This document shows, piece after piece, positions 8,932-17,726 of a DNA stretch of 64,000 nucleotides. Source of the stretch: Aurantiacibacter sp. D1-12 (GTDB taxonomy: Bacteria > Pseudomonadota > Alphaproteobacteria > Sphingomonadales > Sphingomonadaceae); contig NZ_JAPJZJ010000001.1 in the NCBI RefSeq assembly GCF_028858515.1, positions 496,001 through 560,000 of the forward strand, read 5' to 3'. Every line of letters begins with the position of its first letter. Position 1 is the stretch's first letter. A program made the position numbers and the translations under genes. The notes under the pieces were generated by a model. That model made no database searches. It worked only from the letters and a program-made list of their open reading frames with translations, and was not told where the DNA came from.

Positions 8932-9022
8932 GCTCCCTCCGGGAGTTCAATCGCGCAAAACGCGGCGAACTGCACGCTTTCGGTATAGCCTGTTTTGAAA
9001 TTGCCATGCTAAAGCACGCCGT

Positions 9023-11563
9023 ATGAGTGACGATTTCGAAGCCGATCCCGCCACCGGAACAGCCAGTTTCTCCCGCCGCATTTCGCGTGGAGGGCAGGGT
9101 GCGTGGGACAGCCTGAAAGAGGCATGGCGCACCCGTAAATGGTTCCGCCGTGGCGGCTATGCGCTTGGCGGCGGTTTGCTGCTGGCCATCATTGGCTGGT
9201 TTGTTCTCGCATGGAACCTGCCCGAGGCGGAGACCCTGCGGGATTACGAACCCAACCTTCCCACGGTAGTGCGCGGCATCGATGGTGAAATTGTCCACCG
9301 TTACGAGCGGGAACGCCGTATCGAGCTGGAATTCCGCGATCTGCCGGAATCGCTGCTCAATGCCTATGTCTCGGCAGAGGACGAGACCTTTTGGACGCAT
9401 AACGGTATCGACGCGGGCGGCTTTGCCGGTGCGGTTCTCGACTTTGTCAGCAAGATAGGTTCGGACGAGCGCGCCGTGGGTGGCTCCACCATCACCCAGC
9501 AAGTCGCGAAGAATATCCTGCTCAGCAACGAATATTCGGTCGTCCGCAAACTGAAAGAAATGATCCTCGCCACGCGCATTGAAGGTGTGCTGAGTAAGGA
9601 AGAGATCATAACGCTTTATCTCAACGAAATTCCGTTGGGGCGCCGCAGTTTCGGGGTGCAGGCGGCATCGCTCGCCTATTTCGACAAGGACGTGGACGAG
9701 CTGGAACTGCACGAAGTGGCATTCCTGGCCATCCTGCCGCGCGCGCCAGAGGTATACGGCCGCTCCGCCAATACAGAAGTCGCAACCGAGCGCCGTAATC
9801 TTGTTCTCTCCCAGATGGAGGACAACGGATACATCACCGCAGAAGAAATGCGCACCGCGCAAAATATGCCGCTGGGCCTGGTGCAAGGGCGCACAACGCC
9901 GCGCTCTGCCGATGCAGGGTACTTCCTTGAAGAAGTCCGGCGCCAGCTGATCGCACAGTTCGGCGAAGAAGCTGAAGATGGTCGCAACAGTGTTTATGCC
10001 GGTGGGCTGTGGGTACGCACATCGCTTGATACAGAGCTGCAGGACGCAGCGCGCAATTCGCTACGCGCGGCCATGCTTCGCTACCATGGCAATCGTGGTT
10101 TTACGGGGCCCATAGCCACGCTTAATCCGGATAACGGCGATCTGACATCGCAGCTTGCCAGCTCGTTCCTGTCGATCAATTACGACGACTGGCGTATCGG
10201 CGTTGTGACCGCGCGGAGCGGTGGCAACGCAACCATCGGCTTTTCCGATGGTGAAGAGGCTCCACTAACGGGCACGCCGGACTCGCTGTCGGTTGGGGAT
10301 GTGGTCGCCGCTTCGCCAAGCGGTAGCAGTTGGCGTCTACGCGCGGTGCCGGAGGTTTCGGGCGGATTTCTGGCTATGCAGCCGGAGACCGGACGGGTTC
10401 TCGCCATGCAGGGTGGTTTCGACAGCCGTCTAGGTGCTTTTAACCGCGCGGTTCAGGCACAACGTCAGCCAGGGTCGACGGTCAAGCCGTTTGTCTACGC
10501 GACAGGCCTCGACAACGGCATGACGCCGGCAACCATGATACCCGATTCCCAGTATTGCTATTATCAGGGCAGCAATCTGGGCGAGAAGTGCTTCACCAAC
10601 TTTGGCGGTAGCCGCGGCGGCGGTGAGTATCCGATGCGCTATGGTCTGGAACAATCGAAAAACCTGATGACGGTCCATATCGCCATGGACGCTGGTATGG
10701 AAAACGTGATCGACACTTTCCGCGATGTCGGCCTTGAGCCGGCAGGCATCGAGTACCAGCCATTTCCTGCCTATTCGCTCGGTTCCGGCGAAACGACCGT
10801 GGAACGGATCACTGCTGCCTATTCTGCATTGGTCAATCACGGACGGCGCAATGAGCCGACGGTGATCGATTACGTGCAGGACCGTGACGGCAATGTGATC
10901 TGGCGTGCGGATCAGCGTGACTGCACCGGTTGTAATATGGAAGAGTATGATGGCTCTCCCATGCCGCGTTTCGGCAGGACCGGGCGGCAGGTGATGGACC
11001 AACGCACAGCATTCCAGACGGTGCATATGCTGACAGGTACGGTGCAGCGCGGCACGGCAACGCGCCTGCGTGATCTCGACATTCCGATGTTTGGTAAGAC
11101 TGGCACCAGCACTGGGCCGACCAATGCGTGGTTCGTGGGCGGTTCGCCGGATATCGTGGCGGGGACCTATCTCGGCTTTGATACGCCGCGCAACATGGGT
11201 GGCTGGATCCAGGGCGGGAACACCGCCGTGCCGATCTTCCGCCAGTTCGTGCAGGAGAGTGAAGGCCATTGGAGCGGCCGTCCGTTCTCGGCACCTTCGG
11301 GCGTACGTATGGTCCGCATCGATCGCCGCACGGGTAGTCGCGTCTTTAATGGCTGGCCGAGCGATGATCCCAACTCCACGATCATTTGGGAGGCCTTCCA
11401 GCCCGATACCGAACCGCGGCGGACCCAGCGTCAGGATGAGATTGACGCAATGCGTGAAATCATCATCGCCCAGCTCCGTCGGCGCGAGCGGGGACCAAGC
11501 ACGGACGCGGGTTCTGGTGACGAGCCGGAGAGCTTTGCCGAGGAGCAGGGCGGCATTTACTGA
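9023..11563 (+). CDS. mrcA: Penicillin-binding protein 1A (bifunctional transglycosylase/transpeptidase)
   Basis: Class A PBP that polymerises and cross-links peptidoglycan. It is 846 residues. A cytoplasmic N-terminus precedes one membrane anchor near residues 46-68. The GT51 domain shows EDETFW near 117 and GGSTITQQVAKNIL near 152. An OB-like insert occupies about 350-440. The transpeptidase domain has the nucleophile motif STVK near 485, SKN near 545 and KTGTSTG near 691. The tail is acidic. Pairing with the upstream amidase suggests joint expression for wall growth. Confidence 0.95.
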   Translation: MSDDFEADPATGTASFSRRISRGGQGAWDSLKEAWRTRKWFRRGGYALGGGLLLAIIGWFVLAWNLPEAETLRDYEPNLPTVVRGIDGEIVHRYERERRIELEFRDLPESLLNAYVSAEDETFWTHNGIDAGGFAGAVLDFVSKIGSDERAVGGSTITQQVAKNILLSNEYSVVRKLKEMILATRIEGVLSKEEIITLYLNEIPLGRRSFGVQAASLAYFDKDVDELELHEVAFLAILPRAPEVYGRSANTEVATERRNLVLSQMEDNGYITAEEMRTAQNMPLGLVQGRTTPRSADAGYFLEEVRRQLIAQFGEEAEDGRNSVYAGGLWVRTSLDTELQDAARNSLRAAMLRYHGNRGFTGPIATLNPDNGDLTSQLASSFLSINYDDWRIGVVTARSGGNATIGFSDGEEAPLTGTPDSLSVGDVVAASPSGSSWRLRAVPEVSGGFLAMQPETGRVLAMQGGFDSRLGAFNRAVQAQRQPGSTVKPFVYATGLDNGMTPATMIPDSQYCYYQGSNLGEKCFTNFGGSRGGGEYPMRYGLEQSKNLMTVHIAMDAGMENVIDTFRDVGLEPAGIEYQPFPAYSLGSGETTVERITAAYSALVNHGRRNEPTVIDYVQDRDGNVIWRADQRDCTGCNMEEYDGSPMPRFGRTGRQVMDQRTAFQTVHMLTGTVQRGTATRLRDLDIPMFGKTGTSTGPTNAWFVGGSPDIVAGTYLGFDTPRNMGGWIQGGNTAVPIFRQFVQESEGHWSGRPFSAPSGVRMVRIDRRTGSRVFNGWPSDDPNSTIIWEAFQPDTEPRRTQRQDEIDAMREIIIAQLRRRERGPSTDAGSGDEPESFAEEQGGIY

Positions 11564-11643
11564 CGACACCTGTGTCGCAACCACTTTCCCAACGCGCTGC
11601 GCTGCGCTAGGCGCACTCGCTTTCTAAGGTCGGAGACATTGCC

Positions 11644-12771
11644 ATGCGTGCCGAAGGGCAGGCCCATATCGACAGGATCGAAGCCGCGCTTGCGCTGGTG
11701 AAGAAGTCGCTCGACTGGGAGCATGCGCTGCGCCGGCTCGACGAGCTGGACGCGCGTGTACAGGATCCGGATCTGTGGAACGATCCCAAGCAGGCGCAAG
11801 CGATCAGCCGTGAACACAAGCAGCTGAAAGACGCGGTCGAGACCGTGCAGGAAATCTCTGCCGAGATGGGTGATGCCATCGAATTCGTCGAGATGGGCGA
11901 TGCCGAAGGTGACGATGATGTTGTGCAGGAAGGCCTTGCCAGCCTGAAGGCGCTGGCTGACCGCGCGGACCGGGACAAGGTCAACGCGTTGCTTTCGGGT
12001 GAAGCGGATGCCTATGACACCTATTTGCAGATCAACGCCGGCGCAGGCGGCACTGAGAGCCAGGACTGGGCCGACATGCTTCTGCGCATGTATGCGCGCT
12101 GGGCTGAGCGGCGCGGGTTCAAAGTCGAGACGGTCGAGTATCAGGCTGGCGAACAGGCAGGGATCAAGTCTGCCACGCTGCTGATCAAGGGCGAGAACGC
12201 CTATGGTTACGCCAAGACCGAGAGCGGCGTGCACCGTCTCGTCCGCATCAGCCCCTATGACAGCTCAGCGCGCCGCCACACCTCGTTTTCGAGCGTGTGG
12301 GTCTATCCGGTGATTGATGACGACATCAATATCGAGATCAACGAGGGCGATCTGAAGATTGATACCTATCGCGCCTCGGGTGCGGGCGGGCAGCACGTGA
12401 ACACGACAGACTCCGCCGTGCGTATCACTCACCAGCCCACCGGGATCGTCGTCGCGAGCCAGAACGACCGTAGCCAGCACAAGAACCGCGCCACGGCGAT
12501 GAACATGCTTAAGGCGCGCCTGTTCGAAAAAGAGATGCAGGAACGCGAGGCTGCGGCAGCGGGCGAATATCAGGAAAAGACGGAGATCGGGTGGGGCCAC
12601 CAGATCCGTTCCTACGTGCTCCAGCCATACCAGATGGTGAAAGACTTGCGCACCGGCGTCACCAGCCCCACTCCTGACGACGTGCTCGACGGCGATCTAG
12701 ATGACTTCATCGCCGCCGCGCTTGCGGTGCGCGTGACAGGCGAGACGGTCGACGTGGAAGACGTCGAGTAA
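11644..12771 (+). CDS. prfB: Peptide chain release factor 2
   Basis: Class I release factor reading UAA and UGA. The frame is continuous over 375 residues with no in-frame TGA near codon 26, so the programmed +1 frameshift that controls prfB in E. coli is absent. The GGQ tripeptide that triggers peptidyl-tRNA hydrolysis lies in GAGGQHVNTTDSAVR near residue 248. The stop-codon recognition motif reads SPY (RISPYDSSARRHTSF, near 202) instead of the usual SPF. A ribosome-binding site (GGAGA) precedes the ATG. It follows PBP1A by 80 bp. Confidence 0.96.
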   Translation: MRAEGQAHIDRIEAALALVKKSLDWEHALRRLDELDARVQDPDLWNDPKQAQAISREHKQLKDAVETVQEISAEMGDAIEFVEMGDAEGDDDVVQEGLASLKALADRADRDKVNALLSGEADAYDTYLQINAGAGGTESQDWADMLLRMYARWAERRGFKVETVEYQAGEQAGIKSATLLIKGENAYGYAKTESGVHRLVRISPYDSSARRHTSFSSVWVYPVIDDDINIEINEGDLKIDTYRASGAGGQHVNTTDSAVRITHQPTGIVVASQNDRSQHKNRATAMNMLKARLFEKEMQEREAAAAGEYQEKTEIGWGHQIRSYVLQPYQMVKDLRTGVTSPTPDDVLDGDLDDFIAAALAVRVTGETVDVEDVE

Positions 12772-12824
12772 GCTTGCAATTCAGCGCGTTAACGGCGTAG
12801 CTTTCCCTATGAAAGGGGACTGCC

Positions 12825-14942
12825 ATGCGCGCATACGGGATCGCTCTCACGATATTCGGAGGGCTCACGCCCGCCCTTGCCGCCGCGCAGGATGACACGC
12901 GCCCGTCATGGGAGCATCCGCGCGTCGAGGCGCTCACCTGGCCCGAACTCGACACATTCGATAGCGAACGCGAATTCCGTGCTTGGGTGCGCGAGGTAAG
13001 GCGGCTTCAGCGCCGCCTGCGCAACGAACGGCGGGCTGAAGTCTTGGGCGACAATATCGTTGTCGCACAGCTCGCCCTAGAACGGCAGGAATGCGATCCT
13101 GAAGTCGAAGAATGCATTGAGGAAGAGGATGATAGCGGCGCGCGCATCATTGTAACGGGCGCGCGAATTCAGGCACCAAGCTATAACTCAATCACTCCGA
13201 TTGCCGTCACAAGCTCCGATGGATCGATCACCAACAATCAGGTCGCCGCGGTGGACGAGGGCGACATCGTCAAACGCATCGGGGATTACCTGCTTGTGCT
13301 GCAGGACGGGCGCATCTTTGCCGCCAACTTCCGCGATATGGCGTTGACCGACCGGATCGATGTTTACCGGACGGACGAGGATGGCGAACCTATCGGGGCT
13401 GACTGGTATGACGAAATGCTGGTCTACGGCGATCACATCATAATCACCGCATACTCATACGAGGATGAGGCTAGCGAGCTGTCGGTCTTTCGGCTCGATC
13501 AGTCTGATGGTTCGCTGGAACGGCGCGGTGTCTTTCTGATCAGTTCGGAAGACTATTACGATACCAGCAACTACGCGACGCGCGTGGTGGGCGATCGGTT
13601 GGTGATCCAGACCAGCTACGAGGCCGAAGACATGGTCAATCGGCGCAACCGTCCCGCAGTCAGACGCTGGGTTCCGGGCGAAGAGTTTGCCGAGCCTGAA
13701 AGCTCACGCCCCATCTTGAATGCCAGAGATATCTATCGCCCTGCGTTCCCGATCTCCGAGCCCTACGTGCACACCGTTTCGGTGTGTGATCTGGACAGCA
13801 TCGGAGACAACAACCTCGGCTGCTCTGCAACAGGGTTTGTAGGCAACTACGACTCCGAACTGTTTGTTTCGCAGCAGAATATCTACCTGTGGTCCTATGC
13901 GCTTTCGGATCAGGACTTTGACAACTACTTCGATTGCGCGGCGAATTTCGGCGATAGTCCGCCACCAGGCGCCGTCTATCGTCTGCCGCTGGGGAGGGGG
14001 GAGCCAGACCTGTTCCCTACGCGCGGTTGGATACCCAGCCAGTTCGCGATGCAGGAAGCCGATGGTCGCTTTCAGGCCATGCTCGCCTGGACAGGTGAGG
14101 AATGCCCCGATGATTACGAGGAAGGCGTTCCCATCACAGTCGAGTTGATCAATTCCCCGATGACAGCCTTTCGCGACAGCTATCGCCCGGTTCTCGATGG
14201 ATTGCTGACACCGCTGCCCGGGCTACCGGTCGACACACAGCAAATCCGCTTTACCCGTGACTGGCTGGTTTACGGACCGATGACCAACCTCGGGCGTCCG
14301 CCCCGCGTCGCTGAGCAAGGGGTGCAATTCGGTTATCTCAACGCCGTCCCGCTGGATGATGTGGAAAACCCGCAGCGTCTTGAGCTTAGCCATGACCTGA
14401 CCCGGCTTGAATCGCTCGGCAATGCCATGGTGGCAACGGGCTATCGTGATCAGAGCGGTCTTAATGTCACCATGGTCGATCTGCGCGGCGGAGCGGCGGT
14501 GCGCGGCTCCACACTGCTCAAAAACCGCTTCGAAAGCGAAGGACGCAGCCATGCCTTCAATGCGATGCCCTATCCGGAAGGTAACGGTCTCATGGGCCTG
14601 CCAACAGTACGCGCCGCTGAAGATGGACGCCGCTATCCGTGGCGATCTGATGACTCGCAGTTATCCTTCCTCAGCTTTGATAACGACGGGCAACTGGCTG
14701 ACCTTGGTGCGGTCGATCCGGCAGAGGTGGACCCTGAACTTGTCGAAGAGAGCCTTGATGGGCAGACAACCTATCCGAACGGCTACACTTGCGAAGTTTC
14801 CTGCGTGGACTGGTACGGCAATGCCCGCCCGATCTTCATCAATCGCGGGGTCTATGCATTGATGGGAACAGAAATCGTCGAGGCCGAAGTGCGCGAAGGA
14901 CAGATCGAAGTCGTCCGCAGGCTTGATCTTACGGGGGATTGA
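12825..14942 (+). CDS. Secreted beta-propeller-domain protein with TonB-receptor-like N-terminal motif
   Basis: A 705-residue exported protein with a signal peptide ending ALAAAQ. Residues ~30-90 are charged and helical, with a cysteine pair in ECDPEVEECIEEED. Near residue 105-125 comes IIVTGARIQAPSYN, which closely resembles the IVVTGxRI segment before the plug of sphingomonad TonB-dependent receptors. The rest matches the secreted 'beta-propeller domain' family (Beta_propel type): VDEGDIVKRIGDYLLVLQDG, repeated 'GDRLVIQTSY'-like blades and cysteine-bearing loops. There is no beta-barrel, so it is not a receptor. RBS AAAGGGGAC precedes the ATG. Function unknown; it leads an outer-membrane/caspase gene group. 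Confidence 0.82.
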   Translation: MRAYGIALTIFGGLTPALAAAQDDTRPSWEHPRVEALTWPELDTFDSEREFRAWVREVRRLQRRLRNERRAEVLGDNIVVAQLALERQECDPEVEECIEEEDDSGARIIVTGARIQAPSYNSITPIAVTSSDGSITNNQVAAVDEGDIVKRIGDYLLVLQDGRIFAANFRDMALTDRIDVYRTDEDGEPIGADWYDEMLVYGDHIIITAYSYEDEASELSVFRLDQSDGSLERRGVFLISSEDYYDTSNYATRVVGDRLVIQTSYEAEDMVNRRNRPAVRRWVPGEEFAEPESSRPILNARDIYRPAFPISEPYVHTVSVCDLDSIGDNNLGCSATGFVGNYDSELFVSQQNIYLWSYALSDQDFDNYFDCAANFGDSPPPGAVYRLPLGRGEPDLFPTRGWIPSQFAMQEADGRFQAMLAWTGEECPDDYEEGVPITVELINSPMTAFRDSYRPVLDGLLTPLPGLPVDTQQIRFTRDWLVYGPMTNLGRPPRVAEQGVQFGYLNAVPLDDVENPQRLELSHDLTRLESLGNAMVATGYRDQSGLNVTMVDLRGGAAVRGSTLLKNRFESEGRSHAFNAMPYPEGNGLMGLPTVRAAEDGRRYPWRSDDSQLSFLSFDNDGQLADLGAVDPAEVDPELVEESLDGQTTYPNGYTCEVSCVDWYGNARPIFINRGVYALMGTEIVEAEVREGQIEVVRRLDLTGD

Positions 14943-14953
14943 GCACGGCGCGC

Positions 14954-14978
14954 GCTTTGCCGATCATTATGGCAAAGC
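14954..14978. promoter_or_regulatory. Perfect 8-bp inverted repeat between the beta-propeller and OMP genes
   Basis: GCTTTGCC and GGCAAAGC flank a 9-base spacer in the 67-bp gap before the outer-membrane-protein gene. No T-run follows, so an intrinsic terminator is unlikely. It could act as an operator, or as an mRNA hairpin adjusting expression between the two genes. Confidence 0.4.
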
Positions 14979-15009
14979 TATGCCAGACGCCTCAATGACA
15001 GGGGGGTCT

Positions 15010-16026
15010 ATGAACGTTCTTCGTGCCGGAACAGCAGGTTTTGCCTTGGTGGCTGCATGCGCCGCGACTTCAGCCCAGGCTGAGATCGTGATTGGCCCGC
15101 GCGTTGCTTACTACTTCGATAATTCGAACCTGCGCAGCACCGATCTCAACAGTATCCAGAACACTGACGTGTTCGTGAACGAGGTGTTCCGGGATGAGCT
15201 GGAGGCATTTGTTGGTGTACCGGTGAATGTGCTGGAGACCGGCTTTTCGGAATCCCAGCGCGCCGAACAGATCGGTTTCGCCATGTATGGGGGGATGATC
15301 AATTTCGGGAATGACCGGGATCGGTTCACCGTTACGGCGATGTACGGCAGCGGAAGCGGTGCGGTGGAAGTTGTTTCCACCCGGTCTGTCGAAGTCACCT
15401 TTCTCAATTCACAAATCAACGATCTTGAGGTTCGAACCCTCACTGGTGAAACGCAGATCGATCGGCTCGATATAGAAGCGACGTGGCAGCGGCGGGTGAA
15501 CGAGAACTTCGCGATCACCGCAGGCGTGCGGTATGAACGGCTCGACCGGACGGATACGGCTGCCTTCAATGCAGTAGCTTCGGATCAAATTGTCACCTTC
15601 CTGCTGCAAGACCCGAACTTTACTCTGAACAGCTTTCCCGGAGAATTTGATCTGGTTGCAGAAACCGGTGTCGAAACCTTTACGGCACGGTTCGGCGGCA
15701 CGGCTTTCGTCCCGATAGACGACAGCATCAATGCCTTCTTCAGCGGTATGGTTCAGGCAGGCTATCAGCCCGACAGTGAACAGCTCCTCAGCACGGCCTT
15801 CAACAACGGTGTAACTGCAGGTACCTTCACCGATACGGGTACTGAAACCGGAGAGATCAGTTTCGGGCCCGATATGGCAGTGGGTTTGCAATTCCTGCTC
15901 GGGCAGGATGTTGCCATCGACGTGCGGTACCGCGCGGTGGTGATCTTCCCGTTGACGGGGGAGTTCGATTTCAGCGATGCACGCGTCAATCACGGGGTCA
16001 ATCTGGGGATTTCCTTCAGGCTATGA
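15010..16026 (+). CDS. Outer-membrane beta-barrel protein
   Basis: I place the start at ATG 15010 (MNVLRAGTAG), directly preceded by AGGGGGG as ribosome-binding site; an upstream in-frame ATG at 14923 would add a leader inside the preceding gene. A signal peptide ending TSAQA precedes a 318-residue mature protein of alternating amphipathic strands (for example ITAGVRYERLDRTD and GLQFLLGQDVAIDVRYR), ending in NLGISFRL. This is the look of an outer-membrane barrel of about 10-14 strands. The family is unidentified. Its stop overlaps the start of the caspase-like gene (ATGA), so the two are translationally coupled. Confidence 0.78.
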   Translation: MNVLRAGTAGFALVAACAATSAQAEIVIGPRVAYYFDNSNLRSTDLNSIQNTDVFVNEVFRDELEAFVGVPVNVLETGFSESQRAEQIGFAMYGGMINFGNDRDRFTVTAMYGSGSGAVEVVSTRSVEVTFLNSQINDLEVRTLTGETQIDRLDIEATWQRRVNENFAITAGVRYERLDRTDTAAFNAVASDQIVTFLLQDPNFTLNSFPGEFDLVAETGVETFTARFGGTAFVPIDDSINAFFSGMVQAGYQPDSEQLLSTAFNNGVTAGTFTDTGTETGEISFGPDMAVGLQFLLGQDVAIDVRYRAVVIFPLTGEFDFSDARVNHGVNLGISFRL

Positions 16027-16847
16027 TGCGACTGGTCACTCTTGTCCTTGCTGCCATCCTTGTCGTCCTGCCGCAGACGGTAAGCGCCGAGACCAAGGCG
16101 CTGATTATCGCGTCGAACTATGAAATCGCGGACAATCCGGCGATTGAGCTCGCCAATCCGCTGGCGGATGCGATTCTGCTCGAAGCGGCTTTGCGACGAA
16201 CCTCGGTCAACGATGTTACCGTGTTGCGCGAGCCGACTGCAGAGGATTGGGAAGCGGGCCTGGAAGCGTTTGTCGCGGGACTGGAGCCGGATGATATCGC
16301 GCTGTTCTACTACGCCGGTCACGGGTTCCAGGTTGGCGGTGTAAACTACTTCCTCACAGCGGACGGGGAATCGCTCATATCGCTCGATCTGATTATGCAG
16401 CGCCTCACTTCTGCGGCGCGCGGGGCGGTGGTGATTGTCGATGCCTGCCGATCCAATCCTTTTGCCATGGCCGATGATATGGAGGAATTCCGAGCGGTTG
16501 AAGTGACCGGGTCTACCCGGCAGCTCGTCGCCTTGTCGGTTGATGATCTGGCGGACGCGGCATCGGGCCTTGCGCAGCTGGGCAATCTTCGCGGGCTCTC
16601 TGCAGTTGTCCTGTTTTCGACGGAGCCCGGCAATGTGGCGGAGGATGGTGATACGCCAGGACTTGGCAGCCCCTTTGCCAGAGCATTCAGCGAGCAGATC
16701 ACGCGCCGCCAGTCGCTTGATGAAGCGATGCGGCGCACGGCGGTGGAGGTGAACATGGCGACAGACGGGCGGCAATCACCGTGGCGGCAGGGGGACTTGC
16801 CATTCAACGTCTTCATTGCCGGGATGCGGGCACTGCCCATTCCATGA
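16023..16847 (+). CDS. Exported caspase-family (C14) peptidase
   Basis: A 274-residue caspase-fold protein with an N-terminal signal peptide (cleavage near VSAE). The catalytic dyad is visible: His near residue 99 in FYYAGHGFQ and Cys near 142 in VIVDACRSNPF. It contains little beyond the p20-like domain, with no fused effector repeats. Bacterial caspase-like proteins often cleave after Arg, Lys or Asp, but specificity cannot be read here. Translational coupling to the upstream outer-membrane protein suggests a shared periplasmic role. A second ATG at 16026 is an equally good start. Confidence 0.85.
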   Translation: MMRLVTLVLAAILVVLPQTVSAETKALIIASNYEIADNPAIELANPLADAILLEAALRRTSVNDVTVLREPTAEDWEAGLEAFVAGLEPDDIALFYYAGHGFQVGGVNYFLTADGESLISLDLIMQRLTSAARGAVVIVDACRSNPFAMADDMEEFRAVEVTGSTRQLVALSVDDLADAASGLAQLGNLRGLSAVVLFSTEPGNVAEDGDTPGLGSPFARAFSEQITRRQSLDEAMRRTAVEVNMATDGRQSPWRQGDLPFNVFIAGMRALPIP

Positions 16848-16892
16848 TTTACAGCTTTGCCAAGCAGCGCGGCACTCGCTAGAGGCGGCGTG

Positions 16893-17726
16893 ATGAAACG
16901 TGGGATTGCCATCCGGATTCTTGCGGGCGTTTGCGCCTGCACAGCGCTGACTGCGTGCGATGTGGCTGACGAGGATCGGCCCGAGAGCTCGCTCGATTTC
17001 CCGCGTGCCTATCGCCCGGTATCCGATCTTGGCAGCAATGCTTTCTCCACCGAAACCGCACGCGATGATCGCGGTGAAGCCGAAACCGTGATGGATCAAG
17101 CGGCGATTACCGAAGGCATGACCGTCGCTGATATCGGTGCTGGTGAAGGCTATTACACCGTGCGCCTTGCTGCCCGAGTGGGTGATCAGGGCCGCGTGTT
17201 GGCCCAGGACATCGATGATGGCGCGTTGCGCCGCCTTGGCAGTCGTGTCGAGCGCGAGCGACTGGACAATGTCTCTGTCATCACCGGCGGGATCGATGAC
17301 CCGAACCTGCCCCCGAACAGCTTCGACCGTATCTTCATGGTGCATATGTATCACGAGATTACCGAGCCATATGCCTTCATCTGGCGTATGCGGCCCGCGC
17401 TTCGCGAAGGTGGCCAGGTGATCGTGGTCGATGTCGACCGGCCCACCGATCAGCACGGAATCAATCCGCAATTGCTGTTTTGTGAATTCGAACGGGTCGG
17501 CTATCGCCTCGTGGAATTCATTCGCAAGCCCCAGATCGCTGGCTACTATGCGCAGTTCGAAGTCGTTGGAGAACGACCCGATCCGCGCGATATTGAGCCA
17601 TGCGTTCAGCCGGGCGATGATACTGAACAGATAACAATCACCGAGACCGAAGGTGCAGAGGATGCGGCTCTGGAAGCCGACCTTGAAGCGCACCAGGGCT
17701 CAGACGGGGAAGATAATGGCATTTAA
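16893..17726 (+). CDS. Predicted lipoprotein with class I SAM methyltransferase domain
   Basis: The start is placed at ATG 16893 (MKRGIAIRIL), after AGAGG. The N-terminus is a lipoprotein signal with lipobox LTAC near residue 22. The body is a Rossmann methyltransferase: motif I VADIGAGEGYYT near residue 78, an acidic second-strand end AQDIDD, and the motif IV-like region FDRIFMVHMYHEI. A 50-residue acidic tail follows. An exported SAM-dependent enzyme is odd because S-adenosylmethionine is cytoplasmic; either the signal is not used or the fold binds something else. Its last 11 bases overlap the nitronate monooxygenase gene. Confidence 0.8.
   Translation: MKRGIAIRILAGVCACTALTACDVADEDRPESSLDFPRAYRPVSDLGSNAFSTETARDDRGEAETVMDQAAITEGMTVADIGAGEGYYTVRLAARVGDQGRVLAQDIDDGALRRLGSRVERERLDNVSVITGGIDDPNLPPNSFDRIFMVHMYHEITEPYAFIWRMRPALREGGQVIVVDVDRPTDQHGINPQLLFCEFERVGYRLVEFIRKPQIAGYYAQFEVVGERPDPRDIEPCVQPGDDTEQITITETEGAEDAALEADLEAHQGSDGEDNGI

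Noticed and set aside
8933-8945. CTCCC-TCC-GGGAG hairpin after the amidase gene
   Set aside because: Only five base pairs with a three-base loop and no T-run; too weak to call a terminator.
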